In this document: positions 30,969-39,829 of the stretch, one piece after another
How positions within the stretch are numbered: position 1 is the first letter of the stretch
How the letters are laid out: each line of letters begins with the position of its first letter
Assembly: GCA_013153095.1 (NCBI GenBank)
Contig: JAADFB010000029.1
Coordinates: 1-40,958 of the forward strand
DNA from: Campylobacterota bacterium
GTDB taxonomy: Bacteria > Campylobacterota > Campylobacteria > Campylobacterales > Nitratiruptoraceae
Direction of reading: 5' to 3'
Length of the DNA: 40,958 nucleotides
The notes under the pieces: model-generated
What the model was told of the DNA's origin: nothing
Databases searched by the model: none
Seen by the model: the letters and a program-made list of their open reading frames with translations, nothing else
Made by a program: the position numbers and the translations under genes

Positions 30969-31380
30969 TTTTATAGAAAACTCCCTCTCTGCTCAAACGG
31001 AGTGCAAGGAGATAGAAAAAGAGATAGAAAAGTTGGAAAAGTTGCAAAAAAAGATAGAGGAAAGAATAAAAAAGAATGAAGAAATTTTAGCCTCGATTAA
31101 AAAGGAAAAAGAGGAGCTAGAGGTTTTTAAGAAAAGATTGGATGAAGAGATTTTAAAACTTCAAAGCGAGCGGTTTAAACGGTTGGCTAAAGATTTTGAG
31201 AGTATGGACCCTGAATTTGCCGGAGAAAAGTTATCGATGATGGAGGATGCCAAAATAGCCGCCTATATTCTTTACAATATGAACCCAAGAAAAGCTGGGG
31301 AAGCGTTAAATTATGTCTCCCCTAAAATGGTTAGTAAAATCTCAAAAATATTAACACAGCTTAAAAATGGAAAAAAATAG
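30910..31380 (+). CDS. MotE-like (MgtE N-terminal-domain type) secreted/membrane coiled-coil flagellar protein
   Basis: N-terminal hydrophobic segment, coiled coil, then MDPEFAGEKLSMMEDAKIAAYILYNMNPRKAGEALNYVSPKMVSKISKIL. Confidence 0.75.
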   Translation: MKKISWQVKTFCVKTVFLVSFIENSLSAQTECKEIEKEIEKLEKLQKKIEERIKKNEEILASIKKEKEELEVFKKRLDEEILKLQSERFKRLAKDFESMDPEFAGEKLSMMEDAKIAAYILYNMNPRKAGEALNYVSPKMVSKISKILTQLKNGKK

Positions 31381-32800
31381 TGTAATAAAACTGGGACTTT
31401 TTGCATTAGGATACCTGCTTTTATCAGGGGTGTTAACCTATTACTACTATCTAGATAGAAACCACAAAATAGCTACCTACCTAGAAAAACAGATCTCTTA
31501 CCTTTTTTATGAGTATCGAAGTGTAAAAACTATCTATCAAAAGCTTTCTTACTTTGCCTTTGATGAGATTTTTAACGATCAAAGATTTATCAAAGCCTTA
31601 AAAAGGTTTAGTAAAACCAAAAATCCAAAAGTGTTAAGAGAGGCTCTTTTACCCCATTACAACCTTTTACAACGCTATTCTATTAGATACCTTAGAGTTT
31701 TAACACCTCATCAACAAGTGCTTGTAAGTTTCCCTAAACCGCTCACCTCTAAACCTAAAAACCAGCTCCTTTTAGAGTTCCAAAAGCCTATTTATTTCAA
31801 CAATTCTATTCTTCTATTTTTACAATCGGCTATCTCTTACAATGTGATAAAAGAGAAATTAAATCAGATTTTCGATGGAGAGTATCAATATATCGTTAAT
31901 GGAGAGTTGATCAACAAAGAGATTTTTAGTTACGATGATTATGTGTTTATCCAAAGCGATTTAAGTAAACAGTTTTTTTATGAAGAAAAACCTATTAGGG
32001 CAAACAAAGAGGCGTACTTAGATAAAATCTCCTACCTCATCAATATCAAAATAAAGGATAAGGTTCAAACACAGCTGGAAAAGGGAAAAAGCTTTGCTTT
32101 AATTGCGAAAGCTCAAGATCGCTATTACACTGTCGTTTTTTTGGCGTTAAACCGATCTAAAAATGTTGGGTATTTGATCTCCTATAAAGAGGATGATATT
32201 GTTGGAACTTTCTATGTGATGTTTTGGAGAAATGTACTTTTAGGTAATCTTTTAATCTTTGGATTGCTAGGATTTTTTTACTATTACCTTTACACCCGCT
32301 ATAAGTTTGAGGTTATGAGAGTAACTGATAAACTAACAAAGCTTTATAACCGGTTTAAATTTTATAAGATTGCGGAGCAAGAGTTAGCTAGAACTTTACG
32401 TTATGATCACCCTCTCTCTTTAATGTTAATCGATATAGACAACTTCAACCAGATAAACAAACAGTACGGCTACGATGTAGGAGATGAGGTTTTAAAAGAG
32501 TTTGCAAATCTTTTAAGAAAGGAGGTAAGAAAATTTGATTACCTCTTTCGATGGGGAGGAGATGAGTTTTTGATTTTAACCCCGGAAACTAACGCAAATG
32601 AGGCGATGAAATTGGCTCAAAACATTTTGGATCGTCTTCAAAAACATACTTTTGATCAAGTAGGAAAAATCTCTGCAAGCGTAGGGGTAACTCAGCTTTT
32701 AAAAGGGGAGAAAACTATCGACTTAATGTTAAAGCGAGCGGATGGAGCTTTACATAAAGCAAAAACGGAAGGGGGTAACAAGGCTATTCTAACGATTTAA
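31367..32800 (+). CDS. membrane diguanylate cyclase (GGDEF)
   Basis: Two TM segments flanking a periplasmic region; DKLTKLYNRFKF; LIDIDNFNQINKQYGYDVGDEVL; FRWGGDEFLIL. Confidence 0.95.
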   Translation: MEKNSVIKLGLFALGYLLLSGVLTYYYYLDRNHKIATYLEKQISYLFYEYRSVKTIYQKLSYFAFDEIFNDQRFIKALKRFSKTKNPKVLREALLPHYNLLQRYSIRYLRVLTPHQQVLVSFPKPLTSKPKNQLLLEFQKPIYFNNSILLFLQSAISYNVIKEKLNQIFDGEYQYIVNGELINKEIFSYDDYVFIQSDLSKQFFYEEKPIRANKEAYLDKISYLINIKIKDKVQTQLEKGKSFALIAKAQDRYYTVVFLALNRSKNVGYLISYKEDDIVGTFYVMFWRNVLLGNLLIFGLLGFFYYYLYTRYKFEVMRVTDKLTKLYNRFKFYKIAEQELARTLRYDHPLSLMLIDIDNFNQINKQYGYDVGDEVLKEFANLLRKEVRKFDYLFRWGGDEFLILTPETNANEAMKLAQNILDRLQKHTFDQVGKISASVGVTQLLKGEKTIDLMLKRADGALHKAKTEGGNKAILTI

Positions 32801-34862
32801 TCGCATACCACGCTTGTCCTAAAGCTATTCCCCCATCATTAACAGGAGTTTGAGTTGGAAAGAAACAGAATCGCCCCTTTGCCTCTTTTAAGATCAACTC
32901 TAACAAAGTTTTATTTTGAAATACCCCTCCAGTTAACCCTATTCCTAAATTTTCTCTACTAGCTATCTCTACTACAATAGAGGCTAAAGTGTTTAAAAAT
33001 TTAGAAGGTAGATTTTTTCTCTCTTTTATGATTGTTTCCCAATCCAGTTTTATAACTCCTTCTTCTATTTTCCATTCGAATCTACCTTTTTCACTTGAGT
33101 CGTAAGCTTTTTCAACCAACATCCCAGTATACCCTTCATACTCTCCTATTTTAGTGAGGTTGGAAAAGTAAGCGATCGCATCAAACATTCTACCTACTGA
33201 GCTGGTATAAAAAGCAATCCCTTTTTTATAAGCTATTTCAAAAAGTGGATCATTAACTTCCAAGTTGCTATGTTTTAAAAAGCTTTTAGCAATCAACTCT
33301 ATCCTTTTTATAGCTTTCTCCCCTCCCACAATTTTTATATACTCAAAGTGATATTTCCTCCTATCCTCAACAAACACCTCCCCACCCCAAATCTTTCCAT
33401 CATCTCCATATCCAGTTCCATCCCACGTAAAAATCGCTAACTCTTTATTTTTTTTCTCTATTAGTTCTAGTTCCGCTTTTAATGCGTAGGCGTGGGCGAG
33501 ATGGTGTTGGAGAGGGATTTTTTTTACACCTGTTAACTTTTTAGCAAAGAGGGAAGTTTCATAATGGGGATGTTTATCAAAAACTACTATTTGAGGTTTA
33601 AAAGAGTAGATTTTTTTTAAATCTTCTACAACCTTTTTAAAATATTCAAAACTTTCTATCGTTGAAATATCTCCAATGTAAGGGGAAAGGATTAAACTGT
33701 TTTCAAACGCTAATGCAATACTGTTTTTCTTTCTTGCCCCTATAGCCAAAATGGAAGGTAGATTTTTGGGAATAAAAAAACTTTTAGGTGCATACCCTCT
33801 AGAGAAGCGGTAAAAAAGCTTTTTACCTTGAACTTGTGTAACTACACTATCATCACACCCTCTAGCGATCTCTCTTTCATAATCTAAAATGTAAGGGGTA
33901 AACTTTTCCACCTCCTTTTTTTGAAGTGCTATAGGGGTGTTGGATATATTAGCGCTGGTTACGATTAGGGGATCGTTTTGTAAAAGAAGGTAATAAATGG
34001 GAGTGTAGGGAAGAAAAACTCCTAGTCGATCTAAGTTTGGAGCAACCTCTTTTAACTCCCTTTTAGCTTTTACTACCACAATTGGCCGCTCTTTAGAAAG
34101 AAGCAGTTTTTCCTCTTGTGGGGTTAAGTTGCAGTAGTTTTTAATGGTAGAAATAGAAGGGAACATCAATGCAAACGGTTTTAGGGAGCGTTTTTTTATC
34201 TCTCTTAATTTTCTAGCACCCTCTATTTTTGCAACCAGATGAAACCCTCCTATCCCCTTGATGGCTACAACTTCTCCTTCTTCAATCTTTTTTCTTATCT
34301 CTTGGACAGCTTCGATCCCCTCAAACTTATCAAATCTAACTTTAGGTCCACACTTTAAACACCCTATAGGTTGAGCGTGGTAAAACCTACTGGAAGGATC
34401 GTTATACTCCTTTTCACACTCCCTACACATCTTAAACGGCGCCATTGTGGTATTTTTTCTATCATAAGGAAGGGAGGTAATGATGGTGTATCTAGGGCCA
34501 CAGTTGGTACAGTTAATTAGCGGGTAAAGATAGCGTCGATTGGTAGGATCAAACAGCTCTTTTAAACACTCTTGACAAACGGCTACATCGGGAGAGAGGA
34601 AGGTTTTACCAATTCCCTCTTGACTTTGTAAAATTTTAAAAGGTTTTTTGGCTTCACATTCGCCCAAAATCTCTATTTTTTCAATCTTTGCCAAAGGGGG
34701 AAGTTCTGCTTGAAGAGCTTTTAAAAACTCTTCACTCCTTTCTATACAGATTTCAACCCCATCAGCTCTATTTTTTACATAACCTCCTAAATTTAAGCGG
34801 GTAGCTATCTTGTATACAAAAGGTCTAAATCCAACCCCTTGTACTACTCCTTTTATTAACAG
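32784..34862 (-). CDS. hypF: carbamoyltransferase HypF (Zn finger, Sua5-like and Kae1-like domains; acylphosphatase domain upstream of the called ORF, inferred non-AUG start)
   Basis: CQECLKELFD..CTNCGPRYTII, CRECEKEYND..CLKCGPK; IKGIGGFHLV; FTWDGTGYGDDG; GLTGGVFQN. Manual translation of 34862-34695 in the same frame gives LLIKGVVQGVGFRPFVYKIATRLNLGGYVKNRADGVEICIERSEEFLKALQAELPP. Confidence 0.88.
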   Translation of the reverse strand: MLIKGVVQGVGFRPFVYKIATRLNLGGYVKNRADGVEICIERSEEFLKALQAELPPLAKIEKIEILGECEAKKPFKILQSQEGIGKTFLSPDVAVCQECLKELFDPTNRRYLYPLINCTNCGPRYTIITSLPYDRKNTTMAPFKMCRECEKEYNDPSSRFYHAQPIGCLKCGPKVRFDKFEGIEAVQEIRKKIEEGEVVAIKGIGGFHLVAKIEGARKLREIKKRSLKPFALMFPSISTIKNYCNLTPQEEKLLLSKERPIVVVKAKRELKEVAPNLDRLGVFLPYTPIYYLLLQNDPLIVTSANISNTPIALQKKEVEKFTPYILDYEREIARGCDDSVVTQVQGKKLFYRFSRGYAPKSFFIPKNLPSILAIGARKKNSIALAFENSLILSPYIGDISTIESFEYFKKVVEDLKKIYSFKPQIVVFDKHPHYETSLFAKKLTGVKKIPLQHHLAHAYALKAELELIEKKNKELAIFTWDGTGYGDDGKIWGGEVFVEDRRKYHFEYIKIVGGEKAIKRIELIAKSFLKHSNLEVNDPLFEIAYKKGIAFYTSSVGRMFDAIAYFSNLTKIGEYEGYTGMLVEKAYDSSEKGRFEWKIEEGVIKLDWETIIKERKNLPSKFLNTLASIVVEIASRENLGIGLTGGVFQNKTLLELILKEAKGRFCFFPTQTPVNDGGIALGQAWYAIKSLE

Positions 34863-34863
34863 T

Positions 34864-35082
34864 TTAAAGGTTGTGCTCCTTTTTATACTTCATCACTATC
34901 GCGTATGCTTCATCTTTTAACCTTAGTTTTTCCAACTTCAACTTCTCCAACTCCACATCGTCTAAATAGTCTCTCTCTTTTACCTTCTTTTTTAATTCTT
35001 CATGTTTTTGAAGGATTTTATCAAATCTAGGATTTTCCTGTCTAATCTTTTTAATAAGCTCTTGTGGAAACTCTTCTAGCAT
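34864..35082 (-). CDS. DUF465 (YdcH-like) family protein
   Basis: FPQELIKKIRQENPRFDKILQKHEELKKKVKERDYLDDVELEKLKLEKLRLKDEAYAIVMKYKKEH. Confidence 0.85.
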   Translation of the reverse strand: MLEEFPQELIKKIRQENPRFDKILQKHEELKKKVKERDYLDDVELEKLKLEKLRLKDEAYAIVMKYKKEHNL

Positions 35083-35118
35083 CTTTCACTCCTTTGCAAA
35101 AATTATAACCTTTTGAGA

Positions 35119-36291
35119 TTAACTACGGTATTCCGCATTGATCTTTACATACTCATACCCTAAGTCACACCCGTAAGCTTTAAATCTTCCCTTTCCAACC
35201 CCTAGATCGCAGTAGATAGTAAACTCTTCTCTTTGCATAATTTTTCTTGCATCCTCTTCGTTTTGGCTTAAAATCTTCCCCCTATCAAACAAAACTACAT
35301 CTTCAAATGCGATCCTTAATCTCTCTTCATACGCTTCAACTCCGCTAGCTCCAATCGTAGAGGCGATCCTTCCCCAGTTTGGGTCTTCTCCAAATAAAGC
35401 TGTCTTTACAAGCAAAGAATTGGTTAAAGCTTTAGCCGCTCTTTTAGCCTCATTTTCATCTTTAGCCCCGCTCACTTCAAACCCAACCAGTTTAGTCGCC
35501 CCTTCCCCATCTTTTACGATCAACAGTGCTAGATAGTGCATAACTTTTAACAGCGCAAACTCAAACGCCTCTTTATCATACACTTTACTTTTACGGTTAG
35601 TAAGTAAAAAGACGGAGTCGTTGGTAGAAGTATCTCCATCCACACTAATGGCGTTAAAGGTTCTATCTACAAACTTTTTTAGCCCCTCTTCCATATCGCT
35701 CCTAGGAACGGCCGCATCGGTTGTAATAAAAGCTAACATTGTAGCTAAAGAGGGGTTTATCATCCCTGCCCCTTTTGCTACTCCTGCAATGTTAAAGCTT
35801 CTTCCATCCTCTAGTTTTACTTCAAAGGCGATCTTTTTGGGAAAAGTGTCGGTAGTTAAAATGGAAAGTGCAAACTTCTCTTCATCTTTGGATTTGAGCT
35901 TAATCTTTTTTAACGCAGGAATAATCTTTTCTTTAGGAAGCCTTTCTCCAATCACTCCGGTAGAACTCATAAAAGGGTTTTTAACTTCAAAAGGGAGAGA
36001 GGATAAAATATCCTCAATATCTTTAATTCCCGCCTCTGCGGTCATAGCGTTGGCATTTTTAGAATTGACTAATAAGAAGTTGCTGTGAGTTATTTGATGG
36101 CGTTGAAAATGTTTAATGGGAGCTGCTTGGAAACGGTTTTGAGTAAAAAGGGCGACTACCTCAAAAGGGGTATCGCTATAGATAAACCCAAGATCGTACC
36201 CATCCTTTTTTAATCCAGCCTTCACTCCTCCACAATAAAACCCTTTCACACCAGCAATACCATCTTCAAGCGGGAGAAGCATAAAGCTCAT
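35119..36291 (-). CDS. argJ: bifunctional ornithine acetyltransferase / N-acetylglutamate synthase
   Basis: [55 protein letters not shown]. Confidence 0.96.
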   Translation of the reverse strand: MSFMLLPLEDGIAGVKGFYCGGVKAGLKKDGYDLGFIYSDTPFEVVALFTQNRFQAAPIKHFQRHQITHSNFLLVNSKNANAMTAEAGIKDIEDILSSLPFEVKNPFMSSTGVIGERLPKEKIIPALKKIKLKSKDEEKFALSILTTDTFPKKIAFEVKLEDGRSFNIAGVAKGAGMINPSLATMLAFITTDAAVPRSDMEEGLKKFVDRTFNAISVDGDTSTNDSVFLLTNRKSKVYDKEAFEFALLKVMHYLALLIVKDGEGATKLVGFEVSGAKDENEAKRAAKALTNSLLVKTALFGEDPNWGRIASTIGASGVEAYEERLRIAFEDVVLFDRGKILSQNEEDARKIMQREEFTIYCDLGVGKGRFKAYGCDLGYEYVKINAEYRS

Positions 36292-36334
36292 AGCAGTTCC
36301 TTTTGGAAGCCCTCCAAGAGGGGGAAGTGAAGTT

Positions 36335-36553
36335 TTAAAGAAGCTCTTTTAAGTTCTCGATCTGGAAGTTTTTCTTGCGTAGGATTCTAAGCCCTTTTGC
36401 ACTAACTTTTATTCTTTTTCTTGTACCATCAGGTAAAGTTATTCTCACCGTCCTAATGTTTGGGAGGAATCGTCGCTTAGTTTTGTTATTCGCGTGGCTT
36501 ACATTATGCCCGCTCATTGGGCGCTTTCCTGTGATTTTACAAACCTTTGACAT
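36335..36553 (-). CDS. rpmB: 50S ribosomal protein L28
   Basis: [38 protein letters not shown]; start placed at ATG 36551-36553. Confidence 0.96.
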   Translation of the reverse strand: MSKVCKITGKRPMSGHNVSHANNKTKRRFLPNIRTVRITLPDGTRKRIKVSAKGLRILRKKNFQIENLKELL

Positions 36554-36626
36554 CTGCCCATCCTTCAACTAGATTTTAGTTTGCAATTATAACCATATTC
36601 ACTAAAAGAAACCTTAATGGTTTTGG

Positions 36627-36632
36627 TATAAT
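36627..36632 (+). promoter_or_regulatory. candidate extended -10 box (TGGTATAAT) for rpe
   Basis: TATAAT preceded by TGG, 29 nt upstream of ATG 36661. Confidence 0.45.
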
Positions 36633-36660
36633 AACAACTAATTTTGTCAGAAGGAAAAAG

Positions 36661-37287
36661 ATGTTAATCGCTCCTAGCATCTTGAGCGCAGATTTTGGAA
36701 ATCTAACTAGTGAAGTTCAAAAGGTATGCCAAGCTAAAGCAGATATGTTACATATCGATGTTATGGATGGACATTTTGTTCCAAATTTAACCTTTGGACT
36801 TCCTATAGTGGAAGCGATAGATAACGCTAGTACGATCCCGTTAGATATTCACCTAATGGTAGAAGACAACTCCTTTTTTGTAGAGATGTTTGCCCCGTTA
36901 AAACCTAGATTTATCTCCTTCCATTTTGAAAGTGAAAAACATCACCATCGAGTTATCCAAAAAATTAAAGAGTTTGGTATCTCTCCCGCTATCGCTATCA
37001 ATCCAGCTACCTCTATTGAGAGTGTGAAAGAGGTGATAAAGTATGTGGATATGGTGCTTTTAATGAGCGTTAACCCCGGATTTGGAGGACAAAAGTTTAT
37101 CCCTATCTATCACAAAATAAAAGAGGTTAAAAAGGTAGCTCCTACCGTTTTGGTTGAGGTAGATGGAGGGGTAAACGATCTAAACGCCCCTAAACTTAAA
37201 GAGGCTGGAGTGGATATTTTGGTAGCGGGAAGTTATGTTTTTAAACACTCTAACTATGAACAAGCGATAAAAAGTTTACGTGTATGA
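36661..37287 (+). CDS. rpe: ribulose-phosphate 3-epimerase
   Basis: IAPSILSADFGNL; LHIDVMDGHFVPNLTFG; MSVNPGFGGQKFI; VDGGVN. Confidence 0.97.
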   Translation: MLIAPSILSADFGNLTSEVQKVCQAKADMLHIDVMDGHFVPNLTFGLPIVEAIDNASTIPLDIHLMVEDNSFFVEMFAPLKPRFISFHFESEKHHHRVIQKIKEFGISPAIAINPATSIESVKEVIKYVDMVLLMSVNPGFGGQKFIPIYHKIKEVKKVAPTVLVEVDGGVNDLNAPKLKEAGVDILVAGSYVFKHSNYEQAIKSLRV

Positions 37288-37892
37288 GAGTTAAAATCTG
37301 TGGAATCACCAACCTTGAAGACGCTTTAGATGCTATTAAATTTGGAGCGGATGCGTTGGGATTTGTGTTTTATGAAAAATCTCCTAGATATATCTCCCCA
37401 TCTAAAGCTAAGGAGCTTATTGCCCAACTCCCCCCTTTTGTAGAAAGGGTTGGATTGTTTGTAAATGAACCTCCTAAAAAGATTGAAGAGATTTTTAAAA
37501 CTACTCAAATCTCCTTAGCGCAGTTACACTTTGATATAGATGCAACTTTCTTAAACTCTTTAGATGTTCCAGCTTTACCGGTGGTAAGGGCAAAAGAGCC
37601 TAACGATTTGGAAAAGTTTAAAGATCGTTACCGTCTAGTAGACCCTTTTGTAAAAGAGTATGGAGGAAGTGGAAAAAGGTTACCGTTAGAGTGGTTTGAG
37701 GGGATAGATTGCTCTAAAATAATTTTAGCAGGCGGTTTAACCCCTCAAAATGTTGAGGAAGTTAAAAGATTTTCTTTTTATGGAGTTGATGTTAGCAGTG
37801 GAGTTGAAGCAAAAAAAGGCAAAAAAGACCCAAAAAAAGTTAAAGAGTTCATCCAAAAAGCAAAATCTCCCACCTTTAGAGAGGCTTGTTAA
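37284..37892 (+). CDS. trpF: phosphoribosylanthranilate isomerase
   Basis: VKICGITNLEDALDAIKFGADALGFVFYEKSPRYIS; LAGGLTPQNVEEV; GVDVSSGVE. Confidence 0.96.
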   Translation: MRVKICGITNLEDALDAIKFGADALGFVFYEKSPRYISPSKAKELIAQLPPFVERVGLFVNEPPKKIEEIFKTTQISLAQLHFDIDATFLNSLDVPALPVVRAKEPNDLEKFKDRYRLVDPFVKEYGGSGKRLPLEWFEGIDCSKIILAGGLTPQNVEEVKRFSFYGVDVSSGVEAKKGKKDPKKVKEFIQKAKSPTFREAC

Positions 37893-38613
37893 ACGCTTAA
37901 TTTATCGCTCCTATCCAAAAGAGCATTTTTTCAAGTTACTAGGGCAGATTTTTAAAGATAATCCTGAGCTGCTTTACCAGCTTCTTTTAGCTCAAGGATT
38001 TCCTTTAGAGGAAAGGAAGGCAAAAATCTTTTTAAAAACAGCTAAAAACTCCTTAAAAGATCAAGAGTTTGTGGTAGTGGACATTGAAACCAACGGAAGT
38101 AAACCCAGTATGCATCAAATTTTAGAGATTGGAGCGATCAAGTTTAAAGGGAATGAGATTTTAGGAAGTTTTGAGAGTTTAGTGTACGCGTTAGAGATTC
38201 CAGAATATATCACTCAATTAACCGGAATAGAGGTTAGCCATCTAAAAAATGCTCCCACTGAAGAGGAGGTCTTATTAAAATTTAAACGGTTTTTGGGAGA
38301 TGCCGTTTTTGTAGCTCACGATGTAAATTTTGATTACAACTTTATCTCTTCTAAACTTCAACAGTTAGGATATGGGGAACTTTCAAATCGAAAGCTCTGT
38401 TCTATCGATCTAGCTAAAAAAACTATTCCTAGTCAAAGATACGGGTTAGAGTTTTTAAACAAAAGTTTAGGAATAAATACCCCCACTAGCCATCGAGCCT
38501 ATGCGGATGCTTTAACGGCCTATAAAGTTGTTCAACTAGCGCTTAAAAAACTCCCTTCCAAAGTTAAAAACGCGGAGGATTTGATCAGTTTTAGCAAAGG
38601 AAGGAGGTTTTAG
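37798..38613 (+). CDS. DEDD-family 3'-5' exonuclease (DNA polymerase III epsilon-like)
   Basis: FVVVDIETNGSKPSMHQILEIGAIKF; FVAHDVNFDYNFI; HRAYADALTAYKV. Start uncertain: in-frame ATG 37780/37789, GTG 37798, TTG 37804, all inside trpF. Confidence 0.88.
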   Translation: MELKQKKAKKTQKKLKSSSKKQNLPPLERLVKRLIYRSYPKEHFFKLLGQIFKDNPELLYQLLLAQGFPLEERKAKIFLKTAKNSLKDQEFVVVDIETNGSKPSMHQILEIGAIKFKGNEILGSFESLVYALEIPEYITQLTGIEVSHLKNAPTEEEVLLKFKRFLGDAVFVAHDVNFDYNFISSKLQQLGYGELSNRKLCSIDLAKKTIPSQRYGLEFLNKSLGINTPTSHRAYADALTAYKVVQLALKKLPSKVKNAEDLISFSKGRRF

Positions 38614-38624
38614 CTCCTTTCCTT
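38597..38624. terminator. candidate bidirectional hairpin AAGGAAGGAG-gttttag-CTCCTTTCCTT at convergent gene ends
   Basis: 10-bp stem with a single T bulge; both convergent stop codons lie in the loop. Confidence 0.4.
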
Positions 38625-39818
38625 CCGTTTTATAAGTTCATCTATAATCTTAGCCCCTAACAGGTCTCCCCAGTTGTTTATAGCGGTTCTAAACATATCC
38701 AAAAAGCGATCTACGGTTATGATTAAGGCGATATATTCAGTTGGTAGCCCCACGCTATCTAAGATCATTGTCATCATTATCAATCCAGCTCCCGGAATCC
38801 CAGCCGCTCCAATGGAAGCAAAAGTTGCAGTTATAAAGATGGTTATTTGTTGAGATAGGGTTAAATCTACTCCGCTAATATTGGCTATAAACATCACCGC
38901 TATCGATTCATATAGTGCTGTTCCGTCCATATTTATCGTAGCTCCTAGAGGTAATACAAACCCAGCTACTTTTTTACTAACTCCCCCTTTGGTTTGGGCA
39001 ACTTCAATACTTACAGGAAGGGTAGCGGAGCTGGAAGCGGTGGAAAAAGCGATTAATGGAGCTTCTTTGATCTTCCAAAAGTAGCTGTAAGGGTTAAATC
39101 TCCCCACAAAATAAGCGATAGCGGGAAGAGTTATAAAGGCGTGTAGAAAGAGGGCTACCAACACAGTTATCACATACCCATAAAGGTTTAAGATAGGTTC
39201 TAATCCGCTTTTAGCTACGGTGTAAGCGATCAGGAAAAACACCCCTATAGGGGTTAAGGTAATTATCCATTTAGCCAACACCATCATAGAATCGTTTACA
39301 CTATCAAAAAAGTTATAAAGGGTTTGCCGTTTAGGAGGTTGGATAAAAAGCGATGCAACGCTAAAAAGGATAGTAAAAAAGATAATAGGTAAAATCGCTC
39401 CTGAACTTAACGCTTCAAAAATATTTCCCGGAACAAAAGAGAGAATAAAGTCTCCCAAACTTAACTCTTTAGGTTGAATCTTTTCTACCGTTTCGATAGG
39501 TTGAATTTGAAGATCGGCACCAGGGTTAAAAATATTAACAACTACCAAACCTAAACTTACTGCTAATGCGGTGGTAGAAAGGTAGTATAAAAACGCTTTT
39601 ATCCCTATCGATTTTAACTCCTCTTTGCTGTCTAAAGAGGTGATTGCAACAAAGATACTTGCTACAACCAAAGGGATAATTAACATCTTCAACAGTTTTA
39701 AATAAAGTTCACCAATAAATTTTAACTCCAATGAGGGGGTTTTAAAAAAGTATCCAAACACTATTCCTAGCACAATTGCCAGTAAAGTTAGATTCTCTAC
39801 ATTTAAGAGCTTTTTCAT
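38610..39818 (-). CDS. dicarboxylate/amino acid:cation symporter (DAACS family)
   Basis: FIGELYLKLLKMLIIPLVVASI; AFSTASSSATLPVSIEVA; VLPLGATINMDGTALYE; GIPGAGLIMMTMIL. Confidence 0.95.
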   Translation of the reverse strand: MKKLLNVENLTLLAIVLGIVFGYFFKTPSLELKFIGELYLKLLKMLIIPLVVASIFVAITSLDSKEELKSIGIKAFLYYLSTTALAVSLGLVVVNIFNPGADLQIQPIETVEKIQPKELSLGDFILSFVPGNIFEALSSGAILPIIFFTILFSVASLFIQPPKRQTLYNFFDSVNDSMMVLAKWIITLTPIGVFFLIAYTVAKSGLEPILNLYGYVITVLVALFLHAFITLPAIAYFVGRFNPYSYFWKIKEAPLIAFSTASSSATLPVSIEVAQTKGGVSKKVAGFVLPLGATINMDGTALYESIAVMFIANISGVDLTLSQQITIFITATFASIGAAGIPGAGLIMMTMILDSVGLPTEYIALIITVDRFLDMFRTAINNWGDLLGAKIIDELIKRKERS

Positions 39819-39829
39819 CAACTCTCCTT

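Noticed and set aside
34864-34892. Programmed -1 frameshift from DUF465 into hypF at T AAA AAG
   Set aside because: hypF lies in the +1 (not -1) frame relative to DUF465, and the -1 frame meets a stop at once; reinitiation at CTG fits better.
35621-36088. 155-aa + strand ORF opposite argJ
   Set aside because: Long, but fully antisense to a complete argJ with all conserved motifs; no ribosome-binding site or known domain seen.
36310-36322. CCCTC-CAA-GAGGG inverted repeat between rpmB and argJ
   Set aside because: Only a 5-bp stem and no T-tract on either strand; could be chance.
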